In this document: in pieces, positions 10,479-21,340 of the stretch | How positions within the stretch are numbered: the first letter of the stretch is position 1 | Layout: every line of letters begins with the position of its first letter | Assembly: GCA_037043015.1 (NCBI GenBank) | Contig: CM073326.1 | Coordinates: forward strand, 3,472,001-3,536,000 | DNA length: 64,000 bases | From: Bryum argenteum | Taxonomy: Eukaryota > Streptophyta > Bryopsida > Bryales > Bryaceae | Direction: 5' to 3' | The notes under the pieces: generated by a model | Told to the model about the DNA's origin: nothing | Seen by the model: only the letters and a program-made list of their open reading frames with translations | Databases searched by the model: none | Made by a program: the position numbers and the translations under genes

Positions 10479-13400
10479 GGCCGGGACAACCGCTACTCAA
10501 GTAGTCGCGACTACTACCATCGCGACAGCCAGTACTCTGACTCCCGTGACGACCGACAGACTGACCGCCATGACGATCGCCGCGATTACCAACGGTATTA
10601 CCAGGACCGTTGTGAGCCTTATGATCGTCACAATCGACCATCAGGTCACTCTAGTCAATCTTCCCGTTCCGAGTCATCTAGAGGGGCTTGTCACAACTGT
10701 GGTCGTATAGGGCACTACGTGCGCGAGTGCCGAACCCCACGCTATTGGGTCGAAATTTTCCAGGAAATTCTAAAACTGAAAGAGGGGAAGAGGGAAGTGC
10801 ACTCCCTCGATGCACCCTCGTTCAATGAAGTAGATCCAGAAAATTTCATGGTCCTTTCCCCTGGACATTTAATGCCATTAGACAAGGCACTCTTAGATAG
10901 CGGGTCCACTCATACAATACTTAGGAAACCCGAATTCTTTGATTCATCTTGTTTGTGCGGACCCTGGCAAGAGTGTGAAATACTCACCATCGCCGGAAGC
11001 CGGAACTTCAAGTTCCGGGAGGGCCGGGCAACGATAGTATTGCCCGGGGGATTCCCCCTCGTGTGTAGTAAGGCGATGTATGCGCCGGACGCCCCCCGTA
11101 GCCTGATCAGCTACCGGGATGTGCGCTCCAATAGGATCCACATTTCCACAAGTTTGGAAAATGATGATGAACACATGGCACTACAAGTGGGCACTAAAAC
11201 CATCACAAAGATTCCTGCTGGACCTTCCGGACTGTATGAGATACGAATCTCTCCGACTACAGAGCAGCGTTCATATCATACAACGGCACTACCCAAGGCC
11301 CAGATATGGCATCGTCGACTGAGGCACCCGGGCACAACCCTTCTGCGCCGCATGATACCGGTCCTCACAGGCCACACTCTCAGCCCAAGTGATGCAGCCA
11401 AGGTCGATGACTGCACCGCATGTATACAAGGCAAGTACTCGAAGCACCCATCACGGTGGACGCTACCTACGGCCCAGCCTCAACCATTGGAACGATTACA
11501 AGGTGACATTTGCGGACCCATTAACCCCGTCTCAGGTCAGTTTGCCTATTTTCTTGTTCTAGTTGATGCCTCTGGAAGCCATGCAGAACTATATCTTCTT
11601 AGCACCCGGAACATGGCATTCCCCAGACTCCTTGCGATGCTCATTAGATTTCGCAACCACTTCCCGGATAAGCCCATCAAGACACTTAGAATGGATAATG
11701 CCCAGGAGTTTAGATCCCATGCATTCGAAGACTATTGTACCGCCTCAAGGATTGATCTCACGTATTCTGCTCCTTACGAGCATTCCCAGAACGGATTAGC
11801 TGAAGCCTACATTAAGAAAATCCAGTTGATCACCCGCCCCCTCCTGATCCATGCTAACCTCTCTGCCTCTATGTGGAGTCATGCCGTTCTTCATGCTGCC
11901 ACCCTTCTCCGATTCAGACCAACTTTGCTCAATATCCAAACATCTCTCGAACTAGTATCTGGCCGTGTACCAAATATCCGTCATCTCCGTGTCTTTGGAT
12001 GCCAGGTCTGGATACCGGCACCTGAACCTCGAATCCGCACCGTTAGTGCCCATCGCCTAGAAAGATTATATGTAGGCTTCGATTCTCCCAGCATCATCAG
12101 GTACATAGACCCCTGTAATGGCACCCTACACAAAGCCCGTTTTGAGAATTGCAGATTTATAAAGACGGTTTTTCCAAAACTTCAGTTTTCCTCCAGTTTT
12201 GCTCCTCTCACCTTCCGTGCCGTCGAGTCTCTCTCCATGAACCCCGATCCACGCACGGCAATCGCCGAAACTGAAGTTAAGAAACTTCTCCACCTACAAA
12301 CCTTAGCCCAACAGATCCCGGATAGCTTCGAAACTAGCCCTCGTATTCTTCGCAACCCAATCCCACGATCCGGAAACCCACCCCTTTCCAAGAAGAGATT
12401 ACCTCCGCAACCAAAACCCAGCCTACGACTAGCCAAGTCTCTCCGATCATCCAAGGAACCGGCGCCTTCCAAATCTCAGTACATGGAACACGAATGTCTC
12501 ATCCCGGACGTTTCAACCTTCGCCACCAAGCTTCTCAACCTTGATCCTGAACCCACTACCCTTGATCAAGCCAAGGCCAGACCAGATTGGCCAGACTGGC
12601 AACATGCACTAACAGCGGAGTATGACTCTCTCCGCAAGCGTGGCGTCTTCGGCAAACTACACACCAACTTATCAACCCGTCCCATTGGATACAAGCTGGT
12701 TTTCACCCGCAAGAAGAATGAGCACAGCGAGATTGTTCGATACAAGGTCCGCTGCGTGGCACAAGAATTCAATCAGCACCTCGGAATTGATTATCATCAA
12801 ACCTACTCTCCAATGATGGATTGGACATCCTTCAGGTACCTACTTGCTCTTGCAGTTCACCTCTCCCTTGCTACGCAACTCCTGGATGTTGTTACAGCAT
12901 ATCTCTATGGCGAGCTCGAGGAGACTATCTTCATCAAGCCACCTCCGGATTTTCTTCCCACGGTCCCAGTTGCAGCTCCCGGTCACTTTGTCGGAATCCA
13001 TCTCCGCAAGGCCCTTTACGGCTTGAAGCAAGCCGGCAGATCGTGGTATCACCACCTTCGCCGATTCCTCACTGAGAAAGGTTTTTCCTGTGACCCAGCA
13101 CTTCCATGCATTTTTGTGCTATGCAAACCCCCTGGTTATGCAATTCTTGCTGTTTACGTTGATGATATCAACATTATAGGGACAACACCTGAATGCTATT
13201 ATGTTGAGAACTTGCTAAAAAGCCAGTTTGAGATCAAACTGTTAGGCAAGACCACATATTGTTTAGGCCTGCAGATACAACACTTCCCAGATGGTAGCAT
13301 CCTGCTCCACCAAGAATCCTACACCCGCAAGCTTCTTCAGAACTTGGGCATGGCCGATGCTAATCCGACCTCAGCACCAATGATCGGGCGCAGCAAGACT

Positions 13401-14150
13401 GCCGAGGATCCATACCGCCAGTGCGAGGAGGAGGAGGAAGAGGTGGATAAACCCAAGTACCTCGCAGCGGTCGGCGCGCTCTCGCCACCCACACTCGCCC
13501 GGACATCTCATTTGCAACCAGCGTTTTGGCACGCCACAGCAAGAAGCCTACTCAACGACATTGGGCCGCCATCAAACATTTGCTAAGGTAACTTCGTGGC
13601 ACAGAAGATTTGGGTTTGTACTTCACCAAAGCTGCAGATGCAAAGATAGTAGGATACGCCGACTCCGGGTTCCGGACGGATGAGAGCAATCAATGGCAAA
13701 TCTCAAACCGGCTACATCTTCTTGAAGAACGGCGCGCCAATTTCGTGGAAGTCAGTCAAGCATACGGTGACGGCCACCTCCACCAACCACGCAGAACTTC
13801 TCGCCCTCCACGAAGCTGCACGGGAAGCTGTATGGCTAAGAACAATGGTAAGAACAATCTATGATCAATGCAGGTTACAAGATTCCGCAGCCCCAACTGT
13901 GATCTTTGAAGACAATGCCGCAGCTGTAGCCCAAGTCTCCACTGGCTTCATCAAAGCTGATCGAGTGAAGCACATCAACCCAATTTTATTCGGATATATG
14001 CAAGATCTTGTAGACTCAAGTCAGGTCACCATCACCAAAATTGAATCCACGAAGAACATCGCGGATATGCTGACTAAGGCTCTACCGGCATACAAACACC
14101 GCGAGTTGGTACATAAGGCCGGAATGCGCCCTCTCCAAGACCTTTTGTAA
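10479..14150 (+). pseudogene. pol: Copia-1 pol (protease, integrase, RT, RNase H), disrupted
   Basis: The frame 10719-13586 carries protease DSGSTH near 10898 and the integrase zinc region (HRRLRHPG with CTACIQGK). The integrase core has the GDICGP, RMDNAQEF and QNGLAE blocks holding the D, D and E. Reverse transcriptase has LDVVTAYLYG and YVDDINIIG near 13158. Decay is at the 3' end. A short deletion near 13478 shifts the frame, a TAA occurs at 13589-13591 in the resumed frame, and a second shift lies near 13700. RNase H then resumes in the frame ending at 14150, with the NIADMLTKALP block. The frame is therefore broken in at least three places downstream of the gag TGA. Confidence 0.9.
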
Positions 14151-14241
14151 AGGGCGCACTCTTTTCTCTATCTTGGAGGTTTCCCATTGGGTTTTACTTC
14201 AAGAAGAGTTTTTAATGAGGCGTTCCTTGGTCGAGGAGGAG

Positions 14242-14527
14242 TGTTGTGATACAACCTAAGCGACCCAGGAACTTTCTACCCCTAGGAATTAACTCCTAGT
14301 AATTACCTTGGAATTAACTTCCACGGATAGTAAACGGGCAGTTTAGTTGTAGTTATTGGATAATAAAGGTGTGGTCGTTGTGTTATCATCAAGTTATCAC
14401 TAGAGATAACTACTCTCTCTTTTACATATACATATACTAGAGGAGAGCCTTGCTCTCCTCACTTCTTTGCTTCCACAGGTCTCTCTCTTGCTTATTTGTT
14501 AAGCTTGCTTGCTTGCTTTCTCTAACA
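14242..14527 (+). repeat. Copia-1 3' LTR (286 bp)
   Basis: It starts TGTTGTGATACAACCTAAGC and ends CTCTAACA, followed directly by the TTTCG target duplication. It differs from the 5' LTR by a few point changes and lacks the nested MITE. Confidence 0.95.
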
Positions 14528-15230
14528 TTTCGAACATAATTTGTTTTCTAGCGTTCAGTGTACTCAACTTTCACTCACATTTTGATGTTAGGCTAGTCAC
14601 TTTCTTGTGATGCATTCAAAAAGTGAAATTTGACACTTCAAATCACAATTTCTATATATGATTTTGTGCTTTGAAAGGATTGTAGTAGGTAGTTTGGGGT
14701 TGTTTATAACCTTGTGGGAGGTTGCAAGATCATCATTGATTGGTTCATACATGATGTCCAAGTTCATAATTTGTAGGATTCATGATGCATGCCCAAGTCC
14801 AAAAGATGTTGTGATCTAATATAGGACTGCTGGTTTTAGACTTCATGGGCTATTATCCATTTGCAGGCAACTTGTTAATATGGTTCATTGGGGTTGAAGT
14901 GGCCTTCACTATTGCCCTACTTTTATTATAAAGTCGGCAGTGAATTGAGCTTTGTCCTGAGAAAATATAAAAGCTCCAAATTGAAATCTCTACATCAAAT
15001 TAGGCCTTAGAACATGAACAAAGTGCATCGGTTGATAATAATGATAATATTTGTATTTTTTTGTTATGGAAATGTCCAGATTATCGATTCAATGATAGTT
15101 GAGCTTGAGTCGAGCTAAATGTACGCAAAGATTGGGTACTCCACTGAGACTCAACAAATTAACAAATTGTCGGCATTTTCAAATGGCCATATTTTACTCA
15201 GATTTTGTCCAAATTGGGCATATGAGAACA

Positions 15231-15528
15231 CACTATTACGATTTGAGGGGTTTGTAATGTTTTCTTCTCAAATGTCGGTTATGTTTTGCAATGATTTGGA
15301 ACTTGCTTTAGCAACATTCTGAAGAATCTAAGCAACATATTTGGATCACCAAGCAAATTTATTTATAATCTTCTGGAATACATTGCTTAATTTCTTAAGC
15401 ATATTGCTCAAGAAAGTTCGAAAACGTTGCTTAAGGAAGTTTTGTTTGAAACCGTTGCTCGAACTTTAGCAACGTTTACACAAAAGCAATGTTTGTAATG
15501 TTGCAAACCCCTCTCTTTTCTAGTAGTG
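15231..15528 (+). mobile_element. CACTA-type MITE, complete
   Basis: The element starts CACTATTACG and ends CTAGTAGTG. The sub-terminal sequences are GAGGGGTTTG / CAAACCCCTC. Repeated GCAACGTT / AACGTTGC motifs inside are typical sub-terminal repeats. It is flanked by a 3-bp duplication ACA (15228-15230 and 15529-15531), the size expected for CACTA (EnSpm) elements. It has no coding capacity. Related partial copies are at 18961, 32911, 38595 and 43385. Confidence 0.8.
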
Positions 15529-17984
15529 ACAGAACTATACACTCTTGTAGTGTTGAGGAGCACTTACATGAAAAAATGTGCTCCTCAGAAAATTCTTAAG
15601 CTTTTATAGAAAGCATAGACTTCTATTGTATTGAATTTCATCTGCCGGTTTTCGAACTCGGAGAAACATGCTCAAATGCCATGCTTGGATAAACTTGCAC
15701 CAACAACTAAATCGGAATGGAGTCCTCAACGCGTCGAAGGAAGCTCAATCTAGCATTGTGATGAATTTTCTCAATGAAAATGAAGGAGCCGTTCAGTATC
15801 TTGGACAAGAAAACTTCCTCAAGAGCACGAAAACATTTGGCGCAATTGTGTCCCTGCCAAAACTCTACCCTGAGAATGCCTTGGTGGATGGTGCCTCGGT
15901 CCACTGCATTGCTGACTAGGCTATACTAGAGAATATGTGAGGCTCAACTTTCTTTTGTTGCAATCTAGAACTATTTAGTTCGTGACTTTTACGAACAATG
16001 AGACTATGTCCTATGCCCATGTCATCCACCTACGGCAATGGCAATGACATGATAACCATGGAAAACTAGTCCATCACCTTGCGATGAGTACTTGCAAGGG
16101 TAGGACTCCTTCAAGACCACGGCTCCTTCCAAAGCCCCCCATCTCAATCATAAGATTTTTAAAAAGCTTTTCATTGAAACGATTGACTAATAGTAGAAAA
16201 CAGTAGAATTTAAGAATAGTTGTTGTTGATGTTGAAAATCCCTTGCTTTTGGACGAGATGGCCCATTAGATCAAAATAACTTCATGTAAGTTCCAATCAT
16301 ATTTGTTCTAACAACTCAGATCATAATAAAAACTAATATGAAATCAAAAGACCACGATTCATCACTAAATAACACGATTTGATCTGAATTCTCTACTGGT
16401 CTCGCAAATCCTAATTCCAATGATAAATGCCTAGGGATTGTGAATTCAAGTGTCCTAGCATCATGGTATAGAAAAACATCGCACTCTACGCACTCTACGC
16501 ACTCTATGCACTCCATGCTCTCTTCGCACTCTATGCTCTCTACGCACTCTACGCAGTCTTCGCACTCTACGCAGTCTTCGCACTCTACGCACTCTAAGCA
16601 GTCTTTGCACTCTACGCACTCTATGCACACTACGCATGCACACTACGCAGTCTACGCACTCTGCGGCACACTTTGGACATATTCCACTCAACTTAGGGTT
16701 AGGTCTTATAGAAATTTCAATTACTTCCAAATTAAAGTCCCACTAGTTGGTTCATAGAAAAATCAAGTAACATTTGGTGCTTGCACATAGCTACATACTT
16801 GCAAGGGCACTTTCATACAAGCAAAATATTTGAGAGGCGAAACCTGTTGGCAATTTGAATGGTTAAATGTGGAGCATTTGGACGCACCGACCAAGCACAA
16901 AGCCAAAGATGATATGCCCTTATTTTTCAAATTGGCTTCTCGGATTTTCATAATCTTTTAGAGAAAAGTTATTTCAATTTGAAGTTGCAATCACAAAAAC
17001 TAAATCACCAATATTATTTTGGTATTTAATAATCTTATTTTTTTATTTTAAGATTTCTAGTCTCTTTATAGGAAGGTCCATCTCTAGGATCTATTTCCAA
17101 ACTCTAAATCCTAGGCATCAACCAATAAATATACATAGTTTGGGGTAAGGGCATGATATGAGTACCCCCTCTAAAATAGTGTGATTTTTTCTGAACTACT
17201 TTTTTGATAAGAAAAAAATATTAAAAAAATATTCTTAAAAAATGGTATTATTAGTAACATGTCTATAGTTGTTTATATGACTTGAAATAAGAAATTTCTT
17301 GGACATATATAATGAATTACATATAGGTGACACATAATGAGACGCGTCTTGAAGGACCCTAGGTTGGACTCAACGGCTCCATATTGAGGCATGGTTCATT
17401 TCTCATAAAACTAATGTGATGGGTGACATGCCCATAATTACGAGGGGATGAAATTGACCCTAAAACTTAAATTGAGTTCATGGAATGGAGACCCACTTCT
17501 TACATACAGCCCATCTAGCCCATTTTTAAACTTTCACCTTGCATGAAAAGAGGTTAGTTTTGCCCTTCTTGAAACTTTCTTGCATTTTTTGGGCTAGTTA
17601 AGGGGTTAACAAAATGATGCTAATAATCTCAATTTATGAGATTTTATATGGTGTTAGTTAAGTAAGATTTTATATGGTGTTAGTTAAGTTAGTATATGGT
17701 GATAGTAGTTATGTTGCCTATGTTGTTGAATAGTTGCTCTCCATATAAAAACGTTGTTTTACTTCAACAACATTTGGCAGTCAAATCTACACATCCCAAA
17801 TACTTATTAAGGTCTTGATAGTGTAACAACATGTTACATCAATCTATCGGCTTGCAATCTCATATTTTTTACTTTCCTTTCTTAAATTGCATTTGTTTGA
17901 TTTCTAGCTTAAATTAATTACTATTAGATTTCAATCATATTGACAAATTAAATAAATACTCAATCCATCAATGTTTGTTTGCTT
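15529..17984 (-). repeat. Segmental-unit repeat, minus-strand copy
   Basis: No gene is seen. Read on the minus strand, this follows the same order of landmarks as 28.0-29.5, 34.8-36.7, 39.7-43.3 and 49.8-51.8 kb. The order is GAGATTGCAAG, TGGAGACCCACTTC in reverse, a GGTTGATGCCTAGGATTTAGAG block, CTATGTGCAAGCACCAAATG, CCTAACCCTAAGTTGAGTGG, minisatellite, CTATACCATGATGC, and the catGGCATTTGAGCATG block. It is a non-coding part of the amplified unit. Confidence 0.75.
16481..16665. repeat. Minisatellite array 1
   Basis: About twenty 9-bp units of the type GCACTCTAC (GTAGAGTGC on the other strand), with ATG and TTC variants. It sits at the fixed site in the segmental unit between the CTAAGTTGAGTGGAATAT and CTATACCATGATGCTAG landmarks. 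Confidence 0.9.
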
Positions 17985-18211
17985 AGAGTGTGTAGAGTGA
18001 ATAGAGAGCGGAGAGTGTGTAGAGTGCGTAGAGTGCGTAGAGAGCGTAGAGTGCGTAGAGAGCGTAGAGTGCGTAGAGAGCGTAGAGTGCGTAGAGAGCG
18101 TAGAGAGCGTGAGAGTGCGCACAGAGCGTAGAGTGCGTAGAAAGCGCGTAGAGTGCGTAGAGAGCATAGAGTATGTAGAGAGCATAGAGTGCGAAGAGAG
18201 CATAGAGTGCG
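17985..18211. repeat. Minisatellite array 2, near the axis of the inverted pair
   Basis: About twenty-five units of GTAGAGTGC / GTAGAGAGC type. Its flank on the right (CTATACCATGATGCTAG) is the inverted partner of that of array 1. The array therefore lies at the head-to-head centre of the two segmental units. Confidence 0.9.
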
Positions 18212-18960
18212 ATGTTTTTCTATACCATGATGCTAGCATACTTGAATTCACAATCCCTAGGCATTTAGCATTCATTGCAACTAGGATTTATGAGACCAGT
18301 GGAAAATTCAAATCAAATCGTGTTATTTAGTGATGAAACGTGCTCTTTTGATTTGATGTTAGTCTTTATTATGATTTAAGTTGAAATATACAAACATGAT
18401 AGACAATAGTAGAAAATGGCACAAAAGTGACAACCGTAGTGACTTGACCGTAATGACACAAAGTGTCAGTTTTAATTATGTTTGTGATAACATCAAAATA
18501 AATTATGATATTTATAACTTTTTCTTAGATAATTTTTTTGTCGTAATAAGTATACCACAACCTTATTTTAGGTTGTAATAAGCATAATCAAAATATGCAC
18601 CATGTGTCATTACGGTCAAGTCATGACAGCCATCAGTTTTAGTACCATTTTCTAATAGTGAGAGACTTACCTGAAGTTGTTTTGATGTATGGCGCTATAT
18701 GATCAGAAAGCAAGGGATTTTCAACATCGACAATAACTATTCTTAAAATGTAAGTTCTTGATATATAACTACCAGTCAATTGTTTCGATGTAAGGATTCT
18801 AAAAATCTTATGTTTCAGATGGGGAGCTTTGGAAGGAGTCGTGTTCTTGGAGGTAGTCCTATCCTTGCAAGGTACTCATCCCAAGGTGATGGACTAGTTA
18901 CCATCTGCAACTCCGGCTCATCCGAGGGCTTGTAGATGAGCAAGTTACCGTTACAGGACA
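18212..18960 (+). repeat. Segmental-unit repeat, plus-strand copy after array 2
   Basis: No gene is seen. It contains the unit landmarks CTATACCATGATGC, GATTTGATGTTAGTCTTTAT, GCAAGGGATTTTCAACATC and TTGCAAGGTACTCATC in order, then CAACTCCGGCTCATCCGAGGG just before the CACTA fragment. It is a diverged inverted counterpart of about 15.6-16.5 kb. Confidence 0.7.
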
Positions 18961-19217
18961 CACTACTACAATTTGAGGGGGTTTCCAATGTTTTCATCTC
19001 AAATGTTGCTTATGTTTTGAAATGATTTGAAACTTGCTTGCCCAACATTCTCAAGAATATAAGCAATGTAATTGGATCACCAAGCAAATTTATTTATAAT
19101 CTTATTGAAAACGTTGCTTAATTTCTTAACAATGTTGCTCTATAAAGTTACAAATTGTTGTTCAAGGAAGTTTCATTTGAAACGTTGCTTAGACTTTAGC
19201 AACGTCTACACAAAACT
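18961..19217 (+). mobile_element. CACTA-type MITE fragment
   Basis: It starts CACTACTACAATTTGAGGGGG after GGACA and keeps the GCAACGTT-rich interior. The distal terminus is missing after GCAACGTCTACACAAAA. It belongs to the same family as 15231-15528. Confidence 0.7.
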
Positions 19218-19261
19218 CCAAGATAAACATACTCACACATTGCATACTCAACTTTTAATCA

Positions 19262-19434
19262 GTCAATTGTCGGCATTTTCAAATGGCGATATCTAACTCA
19301 AATTTTGTCCAAATTCAGCATATGAGGTGTCTTAAGACATAATCAAAAATGATAAATGTCAAAATATATCTCAAACGCCCAATTTGGACAAAATCTGAGT
19401 AAAATATGGCCATTTGAAAATGCCGACAATTTGT
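19262..19434. repeat. Foldback repeat at the inner breakpoint
   Basis: The arms, about 50 bp each (GTCGGCATTTTCAAATGGC near 19267 and its reverse complement near 19430), face each other across a loop of about 70 bp. The near-identical part of the large inverted repeat ends inside this element at 19377. The left locus keeps only one arm of it (15165-15219). Confidence 0.75.
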
Positions 19435-19721
19435 TAATTTGTTGAGTCTCAGTGGAGTACCCAATCTTTGCGTACATTTAGCTCGACTCAAGCTCAACTA
19501 TCATTGAATCGATAATCTGGACATTTCCATAACAAAAAAATACAAATATTATCATTATTATCAACCGATGCACTTTGTTCATGTTCTAAGGCCTAATTTG
19601 ATGTAGAGATTTCAATTTGGAGCTTTTATATTTTCTCAGGACAAAGCTCAATTCACTGCCGACTTTATAATAAAAGTAGGGCAATAGTGAAGGCCACTTC
19701 AACCCCAATGAACCATATTAA

Positions 19722-20104
19722 CAAGTTGCCTGCAAATGGATAATAGCCCATGAAGTCTAAAACCAGCAGTCCTATATTAGATCACAACATCTTTTGGACT
19801 TGGGCATGCATCATGAATCCTACAAATTATGAACTTGGACATCATGTATGAACCAATCAATGATGATCTTGCAACCTCCCACAAGGTTATAAACAACCCC
19901 AAACTACCTACTACAATCCTTTCAAAGCACAAAATCATATATAGAAATTGTGATTTGAAGTGTCAAATTTCACTTTTTGAATGCATCACAAGAAAGTGAC
20001 TAGCCTAACATCAAAATGTGAGTGAAAGTTGAGTACACTGAACGCTAGAAAACAAATTCTGCTCGAAAAAAGCCCAGGCTCGGGCATGCTTGGGCGTTCA
20101 AGGG
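19722..20104 (-). mobile_element. TTAA-type MITE (family 1), right-arm copy
   Basis: It is bounded by TTAA at 19718-19721 and 20105-20108 and ends GGGCGTTCAAGGG. It is the counterpart of the split MITE in the left arm. The outer TTAA at 20105 is not the original flank: it is the TTAA found inside Copia-1 at 9492-9495. Confidence 0.65.
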
Positions 20105-20960
20105 TTAACTAGAACAAACAGAAAGAAATAAAATATCTTTAGGCGACAGAGTATAGGCTAAATGTGGCTGTGTCTATTGTTCGGCAAGGATGCGGCTGCT
20201 ATAACAAAACAACAGCAGTGCATGTAGCAAAAGAAAAATAAAACAAATAAAATGAGTAAGTAACTATCCTTCTCTCGGGTGTCACTTCTAAAAGGAAAGA
20301 GAAAATAGTCACAACCACCAAGGAAAGCAAAACTAAGTAACAGAGCAAAGCATGTGCTGATAACGTGTTAGAGAAAGCAAGCAAGCAAGCTTAACCCCTA
20401 AAGATCCTTGATACAAAATTGTCTAAATTATCACAAAAGACCCTCTTCTACTTCAGGCCCGAAAAAACTCAATCTAAGCAGTAATTAGAAGATCCAACCA
20501 TAGGATCTTGAAGTGAACTTGACCCTATACTCATATGTCAAATTTGAACCGTTAATTGTTTTCTGATTTTGAGATTATAATGGTCAAAGTTGGCTGACTT
20601 TTTTCCCTGCGGAAACCCCAAAAAGCCATTTCGGCTTTCTTGGATCTTTAGGGGTTAACAAATAAGCAAGAGAGAGACCTGTGGAAGCAAAGAAGTGAGG
20701 AGAGCAAGGCTCTCCTCTAGTATATATATATGTAAAAGAGAGAGTAGTTATCTCTAGTGATAACTAGATGATAACACAACGACCACACCTTCATTATCCA
20801 ATAACTACAACTAAACAGCCCGTTTACTATCCGTGGAAGTTAATTCCAAGGTAATTACTAGGAGTTAATTCCTAGGGGTAGAAAGTTCCTGGGTCGCCTA
20901 GGTTGTATCACAACACGAAAAAAGCCCAGGCTCGGGCATGCTTGGGCGTTCAAGGGTTAA
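20064..20960. repeat. Perfect 45-bp direct repeats flanking the Copia remnant
   Basis: 20064-20108 and 20916-20960 are identical, starting CGAAAAAAGCCCAGG and ending CAAGGGTTAA. Both are the outer end of TTAA-MITE family 1. The left arm has this sequence only once (8642-8685, one T shorter), so the second copy was created in the right arm. Confidence 0.9.
20105..20915 (-). mobile_element. Copia-1 remnant: LTR plus 261 bp of leader
   Basis: 20366-20915 is a complete 550-bp LTR with the nested family-2 MITE at 20395-20654. 20105-20365 matches left-arm positions 9235-9495. Everything from gag to the 3' LTR is absent. The break is exactly at a TTAA. It is not a solo LTR, since leader sequence is retained. 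Confidence 0.9.
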
Positions 20961-21340
20961 CAGGGACTCACAGATGCTAACTTGCTCTTCACAGACAATC
21001 TGTACTACCAAAGATAGACTCAACTTGCAGACAAATGTACACTTTGCTTGTTTACGAAGGTGGACTCACTCTGCCGACAAATAGACTTGCTTGTCACCCA
21101 AGACAACTCAACATCGGCATGAGAATAAAAGAGAGTCCCTGTACACTACAATACAGTACTCCCATCTCAACAATTGCATGCATGCCGATTGAGCAAGTGC
21201 TATTTGTGACGCTTCTGAGTTGACCTCTGAGTCTTCTCCGGCTCGATCAAATCTCACGATTGTGTGGTTTGTTTCGTAGTCGGAGAAACTCAGAGGCAGC
21301 GACTCACGATTCGATTCAGCAAGTGACTCTGTAATCCATC

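Larger units (their letters stand above)
8686..14527 (+). mobile_element. Copia-1, full-length but decayed Ty1/Copia retrotransposon
   Basis: LTRs start TGTTGTGATACAACC and end TTTCTCTAACA. The element is flanked by a perfect 5-bp duplication TTTCG (8681-8685 and 14528-14532). Inside, gag, protease, integrase, reverse transcriptase and RNase H follow in Copia order on the plus strand. A purine-rich tract GAGGAGGAG abuts the 3' LTR. Several lesions make it non-functional. It was inserted into TTAA-MITE family 1, upstream of and divergent from fusion-gene copy 1. Confidence 0.95.
8646..14874. mobile_element. TTAA-type MITE (family 1), split by Copia-1
   Basis: TTAA at 8642-8645 is followed by CCCTTGAACGCCC. 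The element is interrupted at 8685 by Copia-1, resumes at 14533 and ends near TTAA at 14875. The interior (CATCTTTTGGACTTGGGCA, GCAACCTCCCACAAGGTTATA and so on, read on the appropriate strand) matches the complete copy at 33578-33939. TTAA targets and CCC ends are typical of the piggyBac superfamily. The inner terminus is degraded here. No transposase is present. Confidence 0.65.
4718..15219. repeat. Left arm of the large inverted duplication
   Basis: This arm is the reverse complement of 19377-24875, apart from the body and 3' LTR of Copia-1. From about 5165 inward the two arms differ by only scattered bases, including across the whole gene. Between 4718 and about 5160 the homology continues but is clearly more diverged, roughly 85 percent by eye. 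The inner end of the near-identical tract is 15219, inside a foldback sequence. More diverged homology continues inward to the minisatellite pair at 16.5 and 18.1 kb. Confidence 0.9.

Noticed and set aside
16481..16665. CRISPR-like array
   Set aside because: The units are contiguous 9-mers without unique spacers, and the sequence is plant nuclear.
16316..16757. Cys/Glu/Val-rich and Ser/His-rich frames over the minisatellite, and similar frames at 17931-18275, 31752-32049, 36351-36614, 41909-42142 and 50172-50622
   Set aside because: They are translations of 9-bp repeats in several frames, have no conservation between arrays and change character with the monomer.
20366..20915. Solo LTR formed by ordinary LTR recombination
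   Set aside because: 261 bp of leader follows the LTR and the TTTCG duplication is not on both sides, so simple LTR-LTR recombination does not fit.
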